Source: Sulfurovum sp.
GTDB taxonomy: Bacteria > Campylobacterota > Campylobacteria > Campylobacterales > Sulfurovaceae
Length of the DNA stretch: 7,198 bases
Direction: 5' to 3'
Assembly (NCBI GenBank): GCA_026983895.1
Contig: JALSTF010000241.1
Location: 1-7,198 of the forward strand
The position numbers were made by a program, and so were the translations under genes. Position 1 is the stretch's first letter. Each line of letters opens with the position of its first letter. Shown one piece after another: positions 5,649 through 7,198 of this stretch. The notes beneath the pieces are model-generated. The model did no database searches and was not told where the DNA came from. It saw only the letters and a program-made list of their open reading frames with translations.

Positions 5649-6074
5649 ATGACATTCATTATAATCAAGACCATACACTTGTTCGCCGCATTTATTTATG
5701 GCGGTTTTCTCATTACGGACAATCTTTTCTTGACCCGGATCAAACGTTCTTTCTCTGAAGAAGAGCATGCCAAGATAAGAGAATCTTTTATGAAGTATGT
5801 GCGCAAAGTCGTACCTCCAAGCCTTATTGTTGCCGTATTGACCGGTCTCTATCTTATATCTCAGGTTTATGGGCCGATAGGGCCGCACGGCCTGACATGG
5901 TTTCAAACACTGCTGGGGCTCAAAGCTTTCCTGGGGATATGGCTTGGATTGCGCGGAGGACTTCAAGTGTATTTCAAGATACAGCCTTTTGTCTTCAAAA
6001 GCCATCTGCTGCCGTTCGCTTTCGTAGTCACGATCATTTTCCTCTCGCAGTTCATGTATCTGCCGGTAGGATGA
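5649..6074 (+). CDS. Four-TM integral membrane protein of unknown function
   Basis: The 141-aa protein has four predicted membrane helices, about 3-22, 55-72, 83-105 and 119-138. A charged cytoplasmic-type loop (RIKRSFSEEEHAKIRESFMK) lies between the first two. The N-terminal IIKTIHLFAAFIYGGFL, with His10 inside TM1, resembles small membrane proteins of the CopD/DUF2269/HemJ-like type, some of which bind haem through membrane histidines. The other conserved residues of those families are not clear enough here to assign one. AAAGG (5635-5639) precedes ATG 5649. It is followed after 4 nt by the TauE/SafE permease and is almost certainly co-transcribed with it. A joint role in anion export or membrane redox is a guess from this pairing. 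Confidence 0.8.
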   Translation: MTFIIIKTIHLFAAFIYGGFLITDNLFLTRIKRSFSEEEHAKIRESFMKYVRKVVPPSLIVAVLTGLYLISQVYGPIGPHGLTWFQTLLGLKAFLGIWLGLRGGLQVYFKIQPFVFKSHLLPFAFVVTIIFLSQFMYLPVG

Positions 6075-6078
6075 GACG

Positions 6079-6822
6079 ATGCTGATAGAACTCTCTCTTC
6101 TTGGTGTCATTATCGGTGCGCTTTCGGGCTTTTTCGGTATTGGAGGCGGTACGGTACTGGTACCCGTACTTCTGCTTTTGGGCTTTGACATGAAGCAGGC
6201 TGTCGGCATCTCCATCATGCAGATGGTCTTCAGTTCTATCTACGGCTCCTACCTGAATGTCCGCAAAGGAAGCCTCAAGCTCGGCGAAGGACTGTTCGTA
6301 GGGCTTGGAGGTGCAGTTGGAGGATATTTGAGCGGATATTTGACAGAAAGTCTGCCTGATATTCTGCTGCAGTCAGTTTTTGTCATCTTTGTTTCCTTCG
6401 CCATCTATCGTATGGCAACAGACGGGGTGCGTGAAGTACATGTGATCGAACGTACGCTTCCTGCCTGGCTTCTTTTTGTCATTGGTGTCGGTATCGGTAT
6501 CATCGCTATCAGTATCGGTGTCGGGGGAGCGATCATTCTTATTCCTCTCCTTTCCGGGCTTTTGCATTATCCGGTCAAAAAAGCGGTCAGTGCAGGGTTG
6601 TTCTTTGTCGTATTCTCTTCCATCGCAGGTTTTACAGGACGCTACCTCCATGGTACGATCGATCTGCATAACGGCCTTATTGTCGGTATCGCTTCGCTGC
6701 TGGGAGTCTACATAGGCATCCATTTTAAAGAATATGTCAGCAGCCACCATCATAAACGCTTTATTGTGGTCATGTACACCTTTATTCTGCTGATCATGCT
6801 TTACAAAATGCTGGCAGGATAA
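6079..6822 (+). CDS. TauE/SafE family sulfite/anion exporter
   Basis: Integral membrane permease of the TauE/SafE (DUF81, PF01925) family, which exports sulfite, sulfoacetate or related organosulfur anions. At 247 aa with seven to eight hydrophobic helices it has the normal size. The internal duplication typical of the family is plain. GALSGFFGIGGGTVLVPVLL (13-32) corresponds to GIIAISIGVGGAIILIPLL (140-158). Each is followed by a 'K.AVG/SAG' helix and FSS(I)YG.YL or FSSIAGFTGRYL (179-190). The Gly-rich G-x-GG-x4-P motif is present in both halves. AGGA at 6068-6071 overlaps the end of the previous gene and is 7 nt before ATG 6079. In a sulfur-oxidising Campylobacterota, sulfite or thiosulfate-derived anions are plausible substrates, but the sequence does not show which. 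Confidence 0.9.
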   Translation: MLIELSLLGVIIGALSGFFGIGGGTVLVPVLLLLGFDMKQAVGISIMQMVFSSIYGSYLNVRKGSLKLGEGLFVGLGGAVGGYLSGYLTESLPDILLQSVFVIFVSFAIYRMATDGVREVHVIERTLPAWLLFVIGVGIGIIAISIGVGGAIILIPLLSGLLHYPVKKAVSAGLFFVVFSSIAGFTGRYLHGTIDLHNGLIVGIASLLGVYIGIHFKEYVSSHHHKRFIVVMYTFILLIMLYKMLAG

Positions 6823-6854
6823 TGGGGATAAAATTAAAAAAAGGATAAAAGATC

Positions 6855-7198
6855 ATGAGAGTATGGTTACTTGCAGGAGTGTTCTTCAGTACACTGCTTG
6901 AAGCGGCAGATAACAGTTTCAGTGCTTATTTGGATACTGTGCCGCTATTGGTATTGGCTTTTGTTGTTATGGCGATCATAGCGGCGGTTCTGGGAAATAA
7001 AACGAGAAAGCAGGCAGAAGAACTTTCCCAAAAGGACGAAAAGATTACATTCCTTCGCCGGGTGAATGCGGAGAATGAACATAAGTACACTGCGAAAATG
7101 CATGAAGATGAAAAAGAGATACTTTCTCTGAGACATACCATTGAAACCCTTGAAAAACAGATCAAAGAGGGGACCAAAAACCAGGTAGTGCAGAAAAT
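6855..7198 (+). CDS. Membrane-anchored coiled-coil protein, 5' part only (cut by window edge)
   Basis: An open frame starts at ATG 6855 with AAAGGA (6840-6845) 9 nt upstream and runs off the window after 114 codons. Residues 1-17 look like a signal peptide (MRVWLLAGVFFSTLLEA|AD). Residues ~29-47 (TVPLLVLAFVVMAIIAAVLG) are a membrane helix. From residue 49 the chain is charged and heptad-like (QAEELSQKDEKITFLRRVN, ILSLRHTIETLEKQI), i.e. a coiled coil on the cytoplasmic side. This is the layout of membrane-anchored signalling proteins or RmuC-like proteins, whose defining domain would lie beyond the window. I cannot name it. It starts 32 nt after the permease, likely in the same transcript; a weak -10-like TAAAAT (6829-6834) could add a local start. 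Confidence 0.72.
   Translation, partial: MRVWLLAGVFFSTLLEAADNSFSAYLDTVPLLVLAFVVMAIIAAVLGNKTRKQAEELSQKDEKITFLRRVNAENEHKYTAKMHEDEKEILSLRHTIETLEKQIKEGTKNQVVQK

Noticed and set aside
5535..6218. Minus-strand open frame (227 codons) under dusB, the four-TM protein and the permease
   Set aside because: It crosses three plus-strand genes with clear domains or membrane helices; the product is low-complexity and resembles an antisense shadow.
6373..6753. Minus-strand frame with an Asp/Thr repeat (DTDTDSDDTDTDTN)
   Set aside because: The repeat is the reverse reading of 'ggtatc'-like codons for the Gly/Ile membrane motif (IGVGIGIIAISIGVGG) of the TauE/SafE protein, not a separate gene or DNA repeat element.

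Overview
The window looks like chromosomal DNA from a Campylobacterota (Epsilonproteobacteria) species, most likely a Sulfurovum- or Sulfurimonas-like sulfur oxidiser. The main evidence is the gene order rlmH - dksA-like - two-TM membrane protein - tRNA-dihydrouridine synthase. From memory, the same order (reversed) occurs in Campylobacter jejuni around Cj0123c-Cj0126c. The protein style (Lys/Glu-rich, moderate-to-low GC) and a TauE/SafE-type anion exporter also fit. The genus is an inference, not something the sequence proves.

Layout. (1) 1-1967, plus strand: three genes of unknown function. The first encodes a Met-rich helical protein with a duplicated C-x12-C motif. The second encodes a secreted SH3b-domain protein with six mature cysteines. 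The third encodes a secreted protein of unknown family and is translationally coupled to the second (TGATG overlap). Two hairpins lie between the first two genes. (2) 1980-2690, minus strand: a divergent member of the Aat (leucyl/phenylalanyl-tRNA-protein transferase)/GNAT-fold group, convergent with the third gene. (3) 2691-2767: a divergent promoter region holding a perfect 13-bp inverted repeat. Each arm carries a -10-like and a -35-like hexamer, so the same DNA can be read as a promoter on both strands. (4) 2768-5620, plus strand: rlmH, dksA-like, a LapA-like-N-terminus membrane protein and dusB. This is a compact operon for ribosome/tRNA modification and stringent-response control. A perfect 10-bp hairpin sits over the stop codon before dusB. 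(5) 5649-7198, plus strand: a four-TM membrane protein, a TauE/SafE permease and the beginning of a membrane-anchored coiled-coil protein cut by the window edge. A consensus TATAAT in the dusB stop codon probably starts this unit.

I see no mobile element, CRISPR array, rRNA or tRNA. Most of the window is ordinary core genome. The observations most worth testing are the mirror-symmetric bidirectional promoter, the stop-codon hairpin before dusB, the duplicated C-x12-C protein, and the apparent change at the catalytic Glu position of the Aat-like protein. I do not see a clearly new multi-gene system.
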